DNA from: Marinobacter guineae
GTDB taxonomy: Bacteria > Pseudomonadota > Gammaproteobacteria > Pseudomonadales > Oleiphilaceae
NCBI RefSeq assembly: GCF_002744735.1
Contig: NZ_KZ319339.1
Coordinates: forward strand, 620,001 to 684,000
Direction of reading: 5' to 3'
DNA length: 64,000 bases
Positions 50,713-59,704 of the stretch are shown piece by piece. The notes beneath the pieces were generated by a model. The model searched no databases, had not been told where the DNA came from, and was given only the letters and a program-made list of their open reading frames with translations. Position 1 is the first letter of the stretch, and the number at the start of each line of letters is the position of its first letter. The translations under genes were made by a program, and so were the position numbers.

Positions 50713-51381
50713 ATGACAGCAAACACCCTGGTCAGCAGCAAACTGGTCTGCGTCGCACTGAATGACAAGTCGCAGCTGGCGGCTCTGGAGGGCACCTTCA
50801 ATGAAGCGCCCTACAAGAAACCGCCGACCCAGCCGGTGCTGTATTACAAGCCGCGCAATACCTGGAATGTTGATGGCGCCGAGGTGGAATGGGCAAAAGA
50901 TTTTGACGGCAACGACGCCCCAGCCATGGCCGTTGGCGCCAGCCTGGGCGTGGTCATTGGACAAGAAACCTGCCGCGTCAGCCAGGCAGAAGCACTCGAA
51001 TATGTCCGTGGCTACACCATCGTCTGCGATTTTTCCCTGCCGGAGGAAAGCTACTTCCGCCCCGACATCAAAGGCAAATGTCTGGACACTTCCGCGCCGG
51101 TCGGCCCGGAGATCGTCCCGGCCGACACCATCGACAATCCGGATGCCCTCACAGTCACCGTTTTCGTCAACGGCGAACGGAAAAACGTGTTCCCTTTGGC
51201 GAACATGCAACGCAGCGTTGCCGAGCTGATCAGCAAGATTTCCTGGATTATGACTCTGCAACCGGGAGAGGTCATCGCCGTCGGCTTTGCCGGTGAGCGT
51301 GTTCCGGTCGCCAAGGGAGACAGGGTAGAAGCAACCATCGAGGGTGTCGGCACCCTGACCAACACACTGGGAGGTGCCTGA
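50713..51381 (+). CDS. hpaG1: Homoprotocatechuate pathway decarboxylase/isomerase subunit G1
   Basis: FAH-fold protein of 222 residues acting on 5-oxo-pent-3-ene-1,2,5-tricarboxylate. The start at 50713 (MTANTLVSSKLV) follows AGGAAAAGG; an earlier TTG overlapping hpaI is unlikely. Seen are PVLYYKPRNTW, VRGYTIVCDFSLPE and LQPGEVIAVGFAGE. In E. coli W, HpaG is one chain made of two such repeats; here the halves are two genes, as in Pseudomonas. Confidence 0.9.
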   Translation: MTANTLVSSKLVCVALNDKSQLAALEGTFNEAPYKKPPTQPVLYYKPRNTWNVDGAEVEWAKDFDGNDAPAMAVGASLGVVIGQETCRVSQAEALEYVRGYTIVCDFSLPEESYFRPDIKGKCLDTSAPVGPEIVPADTIDNPDALTVTVFVNGERKNVFPLANMQRSVAELISKISWIMTLQPGEVIAVGFAGERVPVAKGDRVEATIEGVGTLTNTLGGA

Positions 51382-51384
51382 GCC

Positions 51385-52167
51385 ATGAGGCATGCACGCA
51401 TCATTTTTGAGGGCCGCGAGCTCGATATCGACATTGACGCCAGCGATCGCATTACTACCACCGACGGCCAGGAGCTGAACGTGGCTCTGGATTCTGCCGA
51501 CATCACCTGGCTGCCGCCGGTAAAGGAACCGGGGACCATCTTCGCGCTGGGCCTGAACTACGCCGATCACGCCACCGAGCTGGCGTTCGAGCCGCCCAAG
51601 GAACCACTGGTATTCATCAAGCACGCCAATACCCTGACCGGGCACAAACAGGTCAGCTACCGTCCCGACAACATTGAGTTCCAGCATTACGAATGTGAGC
51701 TGGTGGCGGTGATCGGCAAAAGAGGCAAGAACATCAAGCGTGAAGATGCGATGGACTATGTAGCTGGCTATACCGTGTGCAACGACTTCGCAATCCGAGA
51801 CTATCTGGAGAACTACTACCGCCCGAACCTGCGGGTAAAGAGCCGGGACTCCCTGTTACCGATGGGGCCGTGGATTGTCGACCGCGATGACGTCGCAGAC
51901 GTCAACAACCTGCGCCTGACTACCGAAGTCAACGGCAAGATCACTCAGGACGGCTCAACGAGGGACATGATCTTCGACATTCCCTTTCTGGTGGAATACC
52001 TGAGCAAGATCATGACCCTGAACCCGGGTGACATGATCGCCACCGGCACCCCGCACGGTATGGTCGACATGCAGCCCGGAGACACCGTGGTCTGCACCAT
52101 CGAAGATATCTGCTCGCTCGAGACACGCATCGTCTCCGAGAAAGAGTACTACGGCGACAAATACTGA
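51385..52167 (+). CDS. hpaG2: Homoprotocatechuate pathway decarboxylase/isomerase subunit G2
   Basis: Second half of the HpaG function, 260 residues, 3 bases after hpaG1. FAH-fold metal ligands are visible in EFQHYECELVAVIGK (two glutamates) and GYTVCNDFAIRDY (aspartate); LNPGDMIATGTPHGM is typical. Which of the two subunits decarboxylates and which isomerises cannot be decided from sequence alone. Confidence 0.92.
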   Translation: MRHARIIFEGRELDIDIDASDRITTTDGQELNVALDSADITWLPPVKEPGTIFALGLNYADHATELAFEPPKEPLVFIKHANTLTGHKQVSYRPDNIEFQHYECELVAVIGKRGKNIKREDAMDYVAGYTVCNDFAIRDYLENYYRPNLRVKSRDSLLPMGPWIVDRDDVADVNNLRLTTEVNGKITQDGSTRDMIFDIPFLVEYLSKIMTLNPGDMIATGTPHGMVDMQPGDTVVCTIEDICSLETRIVSEKEYYGDKY

Positions 52168-52185
52168 GCCTTCAGGAGAACCATT

Positions 52186-53721
52186 ATGAGCGATACGCAA
52201 GCGACCAACCTGGAACGTGCCCAGCGCTACCTGGAGCGCTTCAGGAACAACACTACCGGTCACTATATCAACGGTGAGTTCACTCTGGGCAATGGCGGCA
52301 ATGAGTACGATAACATCACGCCGACCGACAACAGCCCCATCGGCAAGATCATGGCCGGCTCAACCGACGACATGAATGCCGCCTGCAAGGCTGCCGAGGA
52401 TGCGTTTGAAGCCTGGGCTGCCACACCGGGCGCCGAACGCAAGCGGCTCCTGAACAAATTCGCCGACCGACTTGTAGAGCGTGCCGACGAAATCGCCCTG
52501 GTCGAATCCATGGACTGCGGCCAGGCGATCCGTTTCATGAAAAAGGCAGCCGAACGCGGTGCTGCCAACTTCCGATTCTTCGCTGACAAGGCGCCGGAAG
52601 CCCAGGACGGCCTCGCCCTCCAGCAGCAGGAACACACTAACTTTACCGTACGCAACGCGATTGGCCCGGTGGGCATCATCACGCCCTGGAACACACCGTT
52701 CATGCTGTCTACCTGGAAGATCGCTCCGGCCCTGGCGGCAGGCTGTACCGTTGTCCACAAGCCGGCCGAGTTGACGCCCCTGAGTGCCTACATCCTGGCA
52801 GAGATCGCCGATGAAATTCTGCCGAAGGGAGTCTGGAACATGGTCAACGGCTTCGGCGAGAGCGTTGGCAAGCGAATGACCGAACACCCGGCAATCAAGG
52901 CCGTGGCCCTGGTAGGAGAGTCCGCCACTGGCTCCCATGTTATGCGTCAGGGTGCCGACACCCTCAAGCGCATGCATTTCGAACTGGGAGGAAAGAACCC
53001 GGTCATCGTGTTTGACGACGCCCACTTCGATCGAGCGCTGGACGCAGTTGTGTTCATGATCTATAGCCTCAACGGCCAGCGCTGTACCTCGTCCAGCCGT
53101 TTGCTGATCCAGAGTGGCATTCGTGACAAGTTCATGGCCGCACTGGAGCAGCGGGTTCGCAACCTGAAGGTCGGTCACCCGCTGGACCCGAACACCGAAG
53201 TCGGCCCACTGGTACACAAAGAACACTACGACAAAGTCCTGAGCTATTTCGATATCGCTAGAGAAGATGGCGCCAACATCGCCGTCGGCGGCAAGCGCAT
53301 CACCGAGGCGAACGGCGATCTGGACCCGGCCGGCAACTACCTGGAGCCGACTCTGTTCACCGACGCAAACAGCAGGATGCGCATCGCGCAGGAAGAGATT
53401 TTTGGACCGGTACTGACCACGATTACCTTTGATACCGAAGAAGAAGCTATCGCGATCGCCAACGATACGGAATACGGTCTGTCCGGCTACATCTGGACCG
53501 AAAACACCGGTCGGGCCATGCGCATGGCCCGACACGTCGAAGCTGGCATGCTTTGGGTGAACTCCGAGAACAACCGCAACCTGCCGTCTCCGTTCGGGGG
53601 CACCAAGATGTCCGGTATCGGCCGTGACGGCGGCGACTGGAGCTTCGACTTCTACATGGAAACCAAGAACGTCTGCATCGCGCACGGCACTCACCATGTG
53701 CCGCAGCTTGGCAAGGGCTGA
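52186..53721 (+). CDS. hpaE: 5-carboxymethyl-2-hydroxymuconate semialdehyde dehydrogenase
   Basis: NAD-dependent oxidation of the ring-cleavage product made by HpaD. 511 residues, aldehyde dehydrogenase superfamily. Seen are the substrate channel IGPVGIITPWNTPFMLSTW, the catalytic glutamate in FELGGKNP, the catalytic cysteine in NGQRCTSSSR, and EEIFGPVLTTITFD. AGGAG precedes the ATG. Last gene of the hpaH run. Confidence 0.95.
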   Translation: MSDTQATNLERAQRYLERFRNNTTGHYINGEFTLGNGGNEYDNITPTDNSPIGKIMAGSTDDMNAACKAAEDAFEAWAATPGAERKRLLNKFADRLVERADEIALVESMDCGQAIRFMKKAAERGAANFRFFADKAPEAQDGLALQQQEHTNFTVRNAIGPVGIITPWNTPFMLSTWKIAPALAAGCTVVHKPAELTPLSAYILAEIADEILPKGVWNMVNGFGESVGKRMTEHPAIKAVALVGESATGSHVMRQGADTLKRMHFELGGKNPVIVFDDAHFDRALDAVVFMIYSLNGQRCTSSSRLLIQSGIRDKFMAALEQRVRNLKVGHPLDPNTEVGPLVHKEHYDKVLSYFDIAREDGANIAVGGKRITEANGDLDPAGNYLEPTLFTDANSRMRIAQEEIFGPVLTTITFDTEEEAIAIANDTEYGLSGYIWTENTGRAMRMARHVEAGMLWVNSENNRNLPSPFGGTKMSGIGRDGGDWSFDFYMETKNVCIAHGTHHVPQLGKG

Positions 53722-53804
53722 GTGCGGAGCCCTGGCCAAACCAACAGAACCCCGTGTCGATGCACGGGGCTCTGGTTCCGTAAAGCTTTTGCTATATTCG
53801 CCCC

Positions 53805-54713
53805 ATGAGCGACGCCAATGATACCGAATGGATTCCCAACATCATCCTGGGACAGGACTACGACAGGCGCTATCTTGATGCGCCTATTCATTATGATGTG
53901 CTGGAAAACCTGGCCGCTTTCTATGGCCGCGACATGCCGGTGCACCGCCACGCCCAATATGTTCAGATCCACTATGTCGATCATGGCACGATCGATTTTC
54001 TTATTGACCACAAAGTCTATGAAGTCATTGGGCCCAGCTGTTTCTTTACGCCGGCGTCCACTCCCCATTCGTTCCGCACCGATCCCGGCGCCCGCGGGCA
54101 CGTTCTGACGATTCATCAGTCCCTGGTATGGCAACTGATGCAAGACAATGCCAGTCGCGAAATCAATACCAGCCTCACTCAAGCAATCTGTCTGGAGCAT
54201 GACCGGCTTCCTGACGAACAGAAAGCCCTGTGGAGGCGGCTCGCCCGCATCCTGGAAGATATCCAGCTGGAATGGTCCGGGAATCAGGCAGCAAAGGACC
54301 TGGCGCTGATGAGCCTGGTGCGGCTGTTACTGGTCAACCTGGCCAGGCTCTCTTTCAAACGGTCGGCCAGCAGAACCGTCAATAATGAGGACCTGCGACT
54401 GTTCCATCGATTCACCGAAATGATTGAGGAACACTACCAGCAGCAGTGGCATCTGCCCCGCTACACCGCGGAAATGGCGATTTCAGAAAGCCGGTTGAAT
54501 CAGACCTGTCAGCGGATTGCCAACAGGCCCCCGAAGAAGCTGATTCACGACAGAGTGATTCAGGAAAGCAAGCGGCTGCTCATCTTCAGCAATTTTTCCA
54601 GCAACGAGATCTGCTACCAGCTTGGCTTCTCCGATCCTGCCTACTTCTCACGCTTCTTCAAGAAGCACACCGGGATGACCACCCAGCAATTCCGCAAGCA
54701 GACGGGATACTAG
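53805..54713 (+). CDS. hpaA: AraC-family activator of hydroxyphenylacetate catabolism
   Basis: 302 residues: an N-terminal cupin sensor (MPVHRHAQYVQIHYVDHGTIDF; FFTPASTPHSFRTD) close to E. coli HpaA, and a C-terminal AraC DNA-binding domain with two helix-turn-helix units (TAEMAISESRLNQTCQ; YQLGFSDPAYFSRFFKKHTG). In E. coli HpaA activates the hydroxylase operon with 4-hydroxyphenylacetate. Here it lies 83 bases after hpaE and before hpaR. Confidence 0.9.
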   Translation: MSDANDTEWIPNIILGQDYDRRYLDAPIHYDVLENLAAFYGRDMPVHRHAQYVQIHYVDHGTIDFLIDHKVYEVIGPSCFFTPASTPHSFRTDPGARGHVLTIHQSLVWQLMQDNASREINTSLTQAICLEHDRLPDEQKALWRRLARILEDIQLEWSGNQAAKDLALMSLVRLLLVNLARLSFKRSASRTVNNEDLRLFHRFTEMIEEHYQQQWHLPRYTAEMAISESRLNQTCQRIANRPPKKLIHDRVIQESKRLLIFSNFSSNEICYQLGFSDPAYFSRFFKKHTGMTTQQFRKQTGY

Positions 54714-54738
54714 ACATTCCTTAACACATTAATAAAAT
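54711..54738 (+). promoter_or_regulatory. hpaR promoter with HpaR-type operator in the spacer
   Basis: TAGACA (54711-54716, overlapping the hpaA stop), a 16-base spacer and TAAAAT (54733-54738). The spacer holds TTAACACATTAA (54721-54732), one base off the palindrome seen at the other hpa promoters. It implies autoregulation of hpaR. Confidence 0.6.
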
Positions 54739-54807
54739 AGCCTATTACTCCTTTTGGCAACGACTAGCCGAATTCCCTGAGACCGGACGACTAAGGTTAC
54801 CTATTTC

Positions 54808-55230
54808 ATGCGCAAGTTTGATGATTCGCTTCCCCTCCGGCTACTCAAGGCCCGCGAGGCTGCCATGGGCTTTTTCCGTCCCCTGCTCCAGGAAATCCCC
54901 CTTACCGAACAGCAGTGGCGTGTCATCCGAGCGCTTAATGAATTCGAGGAACTGGAATCGAAGCAGCTGGCGGAACTGTGCTGCATTCTCAGCCCGAGCC
55001 TCACCGGAATCATCAACCGGCTTGAACAGCTGGGTTACATAAAACGCCGAAAGTCAACGGAGGATCAGCGCCGAACTCTGATCAGCCTGACCGACAAGGC
55101 CAAGAAAATGTTCGCGAGTATGAGTCCTCGCCTTGAGGCACGCTACCAGGAAATGACCGAGCGTTTCTCGCACGAAGACATGAAAGCGCTGGAGGAGCTG
55201 CTGATCAAGTTCTGTGATGTGAAGCCCTGA
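54808..55230 (+). CDS. hpaR: MarR-family repressor of the homoprotocatechuate operon
   Basis: 140 residues, winged-helix MarR family. It aligns along its whole length with E. coli HpaR (LLKAREAAMGFFRPLL; LTEQQWRVIRAL; CILSPSLTGIINRLE; DQRRTLISLTDKA). HpaR represses the meta-cleavage genes until a hydroxyphenylacetate compound binds. Repeated TTAATATGTTAA palindromes at four promoters in this cluster are its likely targets. Confidence 0.92.
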   Translation: MRKFDDSLPLRLLKAREAAMGFFRPLLQEIPLTEQQWRVIRALNEFEELESKQLAELCCILSPSLTGIINRLEQLGYIKRRKSTEDQRRTLISLTDKAKKMFASMSPRLEARYQEMTERFSHEDMKALEELLIKFCDVKP

Positions 55231-55269
55231 AGGCCCTTCCTCCGCCACCGATCTCCAGACCTGAAGGCG

Positions 55270-55315
55270 TTGACATTAGATAATATATTAACTAAATTAT
55301 TATTTAATATGTTAA
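55270..55315 (+). promoter_or_regulatory. MFS gene promoter with two HpaR-type operators
   Basis: TTGACA (55270-55275), a 17-base spacer and TAAATT (55293-55298). The spacer contains ATAATATATTAA (55280-55291), two bases off consensus; a perfect TTAATATGTTAA follows at 55304-55315. The centres are 24 bp apart, so both dimers lie on nearly the same DNA face. Confidence 0.7.
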
Positions 55316-55363
55316 CTAAATTAGGGCGGCCGGACACGTTCGCCCTCTGAGACAGTGTCGAAA

Positions 55364-56596
55364 ATGATTGCTGATAACCCGGTGCGTACACCGTCCATCG
55401 CCCTGATGACGCTGATTGCAATGGCGAGTCCTCTGGCACTCAACCTGTTCGTGCCAGCCATGCCGGACGCGGCCCGGGCGCTGCAGACCGACGTGAGCGT
55501 GATTCAGCTGACCTTTACGGCTTACCTGTTCACGCTTGCGTTCGGCCAGTTATTGTCCGGCCCACTGGCCGACCACTTCGGCCGTCGCCCGATCCTGCTC
55601 GGGGGACTGGTCTTCCACACACTCGGGAGCCTGCTGGCTGCACTTGCACCCGATGTAACGCTCCTGATCGCCGGCCGCGTACTGCAAGCACTCGGTGGCA
55701 GTGCCGCTATGGTAATGGCACGCACGATTATCATCGACATCTATGGTCGCGAGGGAGCCTCCGCCCGCATGGGTTATGTCGTTATGGCAATTGCCTCTGC
55801 CCAGACAATCGCCCCGGCGGTCGGCGGCTTTCTGAACCTCTGGGCGGGATGGAATTCCATTTTCTATGTTTCCCTGGGCATGGGCGGCGTCGCGCTACTT
55901 GTCGCCACGCTACAGTTGCCGGAAACCTGCCGTGTGAGAAGCGAAAGTCTGCGGTTGGGGCCGGTCATCCAGCGTTACGCCAGTGTCTTCAACTCGGGGG
56001 GGTATATTGGTTATGCACTCTCCACCACCTGCATCGCCGCGGCATTCTATATGTTCGTTGGCACCGCACCCTATATCGTCGACGGCCTCGGTGGGAACTC
56101 CGCGCTGTTTGGCACCTGGTTCCTGTCAGTTTCGCTGGCATTTATGGCAGGCAGTTTCTTGTCGACCCGGTTGGCCACGCACGCCAGTATCGATCAGGTG
56201 CTGTGGTTAGGTAATGTGCTCTCGCTGACCGGCGCCCTGACACTGCTGGGCTTCACGCTTGGTAATACTCTGACCTATGCCACGCTGTTTCTTCCGATGG
56301 CGCTGGTAACTTTCGGCCGCGGATTGAGCCAACCCAATGCCCAGTCCGCTGCGATCAGCTGTTCGCCAACATCCGCAGCCACCGCCTCTGGACTGATGGG
56401 GTTCATCCAACTGTTGGCGGGCGCCGTGATTGCCCAGCTGATGCCGTTGCTGCTGGGCGAAGGCGTGCTACCGATTGCCGCTTGCATCTTCCTGGCACCT
56501 GTGGCTGCTCTCGGTGCCCACTATTACGCGATAAGTCGCCAGCGCAGCCCGGAAGCAGAGCTTGAGGTAGGAAAAACCGAAAAATGCAATTTTTAA
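55364..56596 (+). CDS. MFS transporter, Bcr/CflA drug-resistance type
   Basis: Twelve-helix inner-membrane carrier of about 410 residues. The motif-A loop is GPLADHFGRRPILLGG after helix 2, and GRVLQALGGSAAMVMARTIIID is typical of Bcr/CflA. GTG 55355 is an alternative start. Its HpaR-type promoter and position between hpaR and hpaD suggest a role in moving a hydroxyphenylacetate or exporting a toxic intermediate. It is not of the HpaX family used in E. coli. Confidence 0.87.
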   Translation: MIADNPVRTPSIALMTLIAMASPLALNLFVPAMPDAARALQTDVSVIQLTFTAYLFTLAFGQLLSGPLADHFGRRPILLGGLVFHTLGSLLAALAPDVTLLIAGRVLQALGGSAAMVMARTIIIDIYGREGASARMGYVVMAIASAQTIAPAVGGFLNLWAGWNSIFYVSLGMGGVALLVATLQLPETCRVRSESLRLGPVIQRYASVFNSGGYIGYALSTTCIAAAFYMFVGTAPYIVDGLGGNSALFGTWFLSVSLAFMAGSFLSTRLATHASIDQVLWLGNVLSLTGALTLLGFTLGNTLTYATLFLPMALVTFGRGLSQPNAQSAAISCSPTSAATASGLMGFIQLLAGAVIAQLMPLLLGEGVLPIAACIFLAPVAALGAHYYAISRQRSPEAELEVGKTEKCNF

Positions 56597-56740
56597 GGTG
56601 AATACTGCATTTCCTGTTACAGAGGAGCCGAGAATAATTGAGTTACAGAAGCTGGAACCAAGCGCTGCCACTCAATATCAACAGAATGACACTGTGTAAC
56701 CCGATGCACCCGAAGCTTTCAACAACAAAAGGAAACTGTC

Positions 56741-57667
56741 ATGGGAAAACTCGCGCTTGCCGCTAAAATCACGCATGTACCATCCATGTATCTATCCGAG
56801 CTGGACGGTCCGCAGAAGGGCTTTCGCCAGGCGGCCATTGACGGTCATATCGAGATCGGCCGCCGCTGCCGTGAGCTGGGCGTGGACACCATTGTCGTAT
56901 TCGATACCCACTGGCTGGTGAACGCCAACTACCACATCAATTGTGGCGCCCACTTCAAAGGTAATTATACCAGTGGTGAACTCCCTCACTTCATTTCCAA
57001 TATGAAGTTCGAATATGACGGGAACCCTGAGCTTGGCAAAATTCTGGCCGCGGAATGCAATACTCAAGGCGTGGAAACACTGGCGCATGACAAGACAACC
57101 CTCGACCCTGAGTACGGCACGCTGGTACCGATGCGCTACATGAACGAAGACCGCCACTTCAAGGTAATCTCGGTCTCCGCAATGTGTACCGCGCACTACC
57201 TGAATGACAGCGCGCGTCTGGGCTGGGCAATGCGCAAGGCGATCGAAGAGCACTACGATGGCACCGTGGCGATCTTTGCAAGCGGCTCGCTCTCCCATCG
57301 CTTTGCCCAGAACGGTCAGGCACCGAAATTCGCCACCAGAACCTGGTCTCCGTTTCTCGAACGCATGGATCACGAAGTGGTTCGGATGTGGGAAAACGGC
57401 GAGTGGCAAGACTTCTGCGAAATGCTGCCCGAATACGCCGTTAAAGGTCACGGTGAAGGCTTTATGCATGACACCGCCATGCTGCTGGGCGCACTGGGCT
57501 GGTCGGAGTATGACCAGAAAGCGGAAGTACTGACACCTTACTTCGGCAGCTCAGGGACTGGCCAGATCAACGCCGTATTCCCAGTATCTCAGGTCAGCGG
57601 CGACAAGGTTCCTGCTCCGCAGGCCTCAGTCACCGAGTCTTTTATTCCCGGTTCAAGCCGGATCTGA
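56741..57667 (+). CDS. hpaD: 3,4-dihydroxyphenylacetate 2,3-dioxygenase
   Basis: Class III extradiol dioxygenase (LigB type) that opens the homoprotocatechuate ring at the meta position. 308 residues, about 25 longer than E. coli HpaD at the C-terminus. MGKLALAAKITHVPSMYLSEL, VVFDTHWLVNANYHINC, EYGTLVPMRYMNED and FASGSLSHRF closely follow E. coli HpaD. It is separated from hpaE by two regulators and the carrier; a 144-base gap lies upstream. Confidence 0.95.
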   Translation: MGKLALAAKITHVPSMYLSELDGPQKGFRQAAIDGHIEIGRRCRELGVDTIVVFDTHWLVNANYHINCGAHFKGNYTSGELPHFISNMKFEYDGNPELGKILAAECNTQGVETLAHDKTTLDPEYGTLVPMRYMNEDRHFKVISVSAMCTAHYLNDSARLGWAMRKAIEEHYDGTVAIFASGSLSHRFAQNGQAPKFATRTWSPFLERMDHEVVRMWENGEWQDFCEMLPEYAVKGHGEGFMHDTAMLLGALGWSEYDQKAEVLTPYFGSSGTGQINAVFPVSQVSGDKVPAPQASVTESFIPGSSRI

Positions 57668-57726
57668 CGGTAAACCGGTCTCAGTATTAGCCGGCCGGAT
57701 CCAGAAAACAAAAAGGAGAAGTAACA

Positions 57727-59628
57727 ATGCAGTTTCACCATCACGGCTACGTATCCAGCGACCCAAGAATCGAGGAGGCATCCGGCACGGGCATTGATCG
57801 CCCCGAGACGCTACCGGATTTTGTGGATGTTCTCATCGTCGGCAGCGGGCCTGCCGGCATGATTGCCGCCGCTCAGTTGGCAAAGTTCCCGAACATCACC
57901 ACACGGATCGTCGAACGGCGCTCCGGACGCTTGGAAATTGGCCAGGCCGACGGCATCCAGGCCCGCAGTGTCGAGACATTCCAAGCATTCGGTTTTGCTG
58001 GAAGAATCACCGAGGAGGCCTACCGCATTACCGAGATGGCGTTCTGGGCCCCGGACGCCGATAACCCGGCGCACATTGCCCGCTCCTCGGTGGCGTTGGA
58101 TGACCCCGGCGGTAAAATCAGCGAGTTTCCCCATCTGATCGTCAACCAGGCCAGGGTCCTTGATTACTTCGCCGAGTTTGCCAAAAACGCCCCTGCCCGG
58201 CTGACTCCGGACTATGGTCTGGAATTCGTGGGCCTGAAGATTCACGACGGCGAGAACTATCCGGTCGAAGTCACACTGCGTCATACCGCGGGCGACAAAG
58301 AAGGCCAGGAATGCACCGTGAAAGCCAAATACGTCATCGGCTGCGATGGCGCTCACAGTCGTGTTCGTGAATCGATTGGCCGGAAGCACATAGGCGCGGT
58401 CTCCAACCATGCCTGGGGGGTGATGGATGTGCTGGCCACCACCGACTTCCCGGACATCCGTACCAAGTGTGCCATTCAGTCCTCAAGCGGGGGCAGTATT
58501 CTGCTCATTCCCCGCGAAGGCGGCCACCTGTTCCGGATGTACGTCGACCTCGGCGATGTCCCCGAGGATGACAACCACCAAATCCGCCAGACCACCCTGG
58601 AGACCACCATCAAGAAGGCCAACCAGATCTTGCACCCCTATACCCTGGAGGTGAAGAACTGCGCCTGGTACGCCGTCTACGAGGTTGGCCACCGGGTGAC
58701 CGACAAATTCGATGACGTGCCCCCCGGCGAAGAAGACTCCCGGGCTCCCCGGGTGTTTATCACCGGTGACGCCTGCCACACCCATAGCGCCAAAGCCGGT
58801 CAGGGCATGAACGTATCCATGCAGGACGGTTGGAACATCGCCTGGAAGCTGGGCCACGTGCTCTCCGGCATCGCGCCCGAATCTCTGCTCAGTACCTATT
58901 CGAATGAACGACAGGTTGTCGCGCAGAACCTGATCGACTTCGATCGGGAATGGTCAACCCTGATGGCCAAGCCCGCCGAGGAGTTCGAGGATCCGAAAGA
59001 ACTGGCGGATTTTTACGTGAAAACCGCGGAGTTTCCGGCTGGCTTCATGACCGAGTACATGGAGTCGATGATCACCGGCACCACAGAACACCAGAACCTG
59101 GCCACCGGCTTCCCAGTTGGCAAGCGATTCAAATCGGAGCGGGTAATTCGGGTTTGTGATGGCAATGATGTCCACCTGGGTCACCATGCCGCCGCCGACG
59201 GTCGTTGGCGGATCTACGCCTTCGCCGATAGCGCCCGCCCAGGGGAGGACTCACGTTTGTCCGCTTGGGCGGAGTGGCTGCTCAGCTCACCCGACTCGCC
59301 GGTTGTGAAGTACACCCCCGAGGGCTCGGATCTGGACAGCCTCTTCGACGTTAAGGTGATCTACCAACAACCCCATGGCGAGGTCGAATTCGGCCCGAAA
59401 ATCCCCGCCATTTTCGCGCCAAAGGTGGGGCCCTTCCAAGTAACCGACTATGAAAAAGTCTACTCCATCGACCCGGAGGTCAACATCTTCGAAACGCGCG
59501 GTATCGACAGAGACGGGGCCGTTATCGTCGTTCGACCTGACCATTATGTTTCGCAGGTGCTCTCATTGAGTGACGTTGATGAGCTTGCCAGTTTCTTTGA
59601 CGGGGCCCTGCACCGCCGTTCCCGGTGA
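57727..59628 (+). CDS. FAD-dependent aromatic hydroxylase, MobA (3-hydroxybenzoate 4-monooxygenase) type
   Basis: Flavoprotein hydroxylase of 633 residues. The dinucleotide fold is DVLIVGSGPAGMIAAAQLAKFP, the DG motif is YVIGCDGAHSRVRESIG, and FAD ribityl binding is RVFITGDACHTHSAKAGQGMN; a C-terminal thioredoxin-like domain ends the protein. It closely resembles Comamonas MobA, including MQFHHHG at the start and GQADGIQARSVE. Located 59 bases after hpaD, it most simply hydroxylates 3- or 4-hydroxyphenylacetate to homoprotocatechuate, taking the place of HpaBC; this is inference. Confidence 0.9.
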   Translation: MQFHHHGYVSSDPRIEEASGTGIDRPETLPDFVDVLIVGSGPAGMIAAAQLAKFPNITTRIVERRSGRLEIGQADGIQARSVETFQAFGFAGRITEEAYRITEMAFWAPDADNPAHIARSSVALDDPGGKISEFPHLIVNQARVLDYFAEFAKNAPARLTPDYGLEFVGLKIHDGENYPVEVTLRHTAGDKEGQECTVKAKYVIGCDGAHSRVRESIGRKHIGAVSNHAWGVMDVLATTDFPDIRTKCAIQSSSGGSILLIPREGGHLFRMYVDLGDVPEDDNHQIRQTTLETTIKKANQILHPYTLEVKNCAWYAVYEVGHRVTDKFDDVPPGEEDSRAPRVFITGDACHTHSAKAGQGMNVSMQDGWNIAWKLGHVLSGIAPESLLSTYSNERQVVAQNLIDFDREWSTLMAKPAEEFEDPKELADFYVKTAEFPAGFMTEYMESMITGTTEHQNLATGFPVGKRFKSERVIRVCDGNDVHLGHHAAADGRWRIYAFADSARPGEDSRLSAWAEWLLSSPDSPVVKYTPEGSDLDSLFDVKVIYQQPHGEVEFGPKIPAIFAPKVGPFQVTDYEKVYSIDPEVNIFETRGIDRDGAVIVVRPDHYVSQVLSLSDVDELASFFDGALHRRSR

Positions 59629-59655
59629 TGATAGGCATTGGATGGTATAGCAAAA

Positions 59656-59690
59656 CGGTGAAGCTGGGCCAGTTTGGCCCAGCTTCACCG
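59656..59690. terminator. Hairpin between convergent hydroxylase and TauE/SafE genes
   Basis: A perfect 16-bp stem, CGGTGAAGCTGGGCCA / TGGCCCAGCTTCACCG, with a three-base loop. No T run, but it fills the convergent gap and is likely a shared stop. Confidence 0.65.
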
Positions 59691-59704
59691 GGCCGGGCTG
59701 TAAA

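Noticed and set aside
52360..53739. 459-residue minus-strand open frame opposite hpaE
   Set aside because: Antisense shadow; the dehydrogenase motifs fix the true strand.
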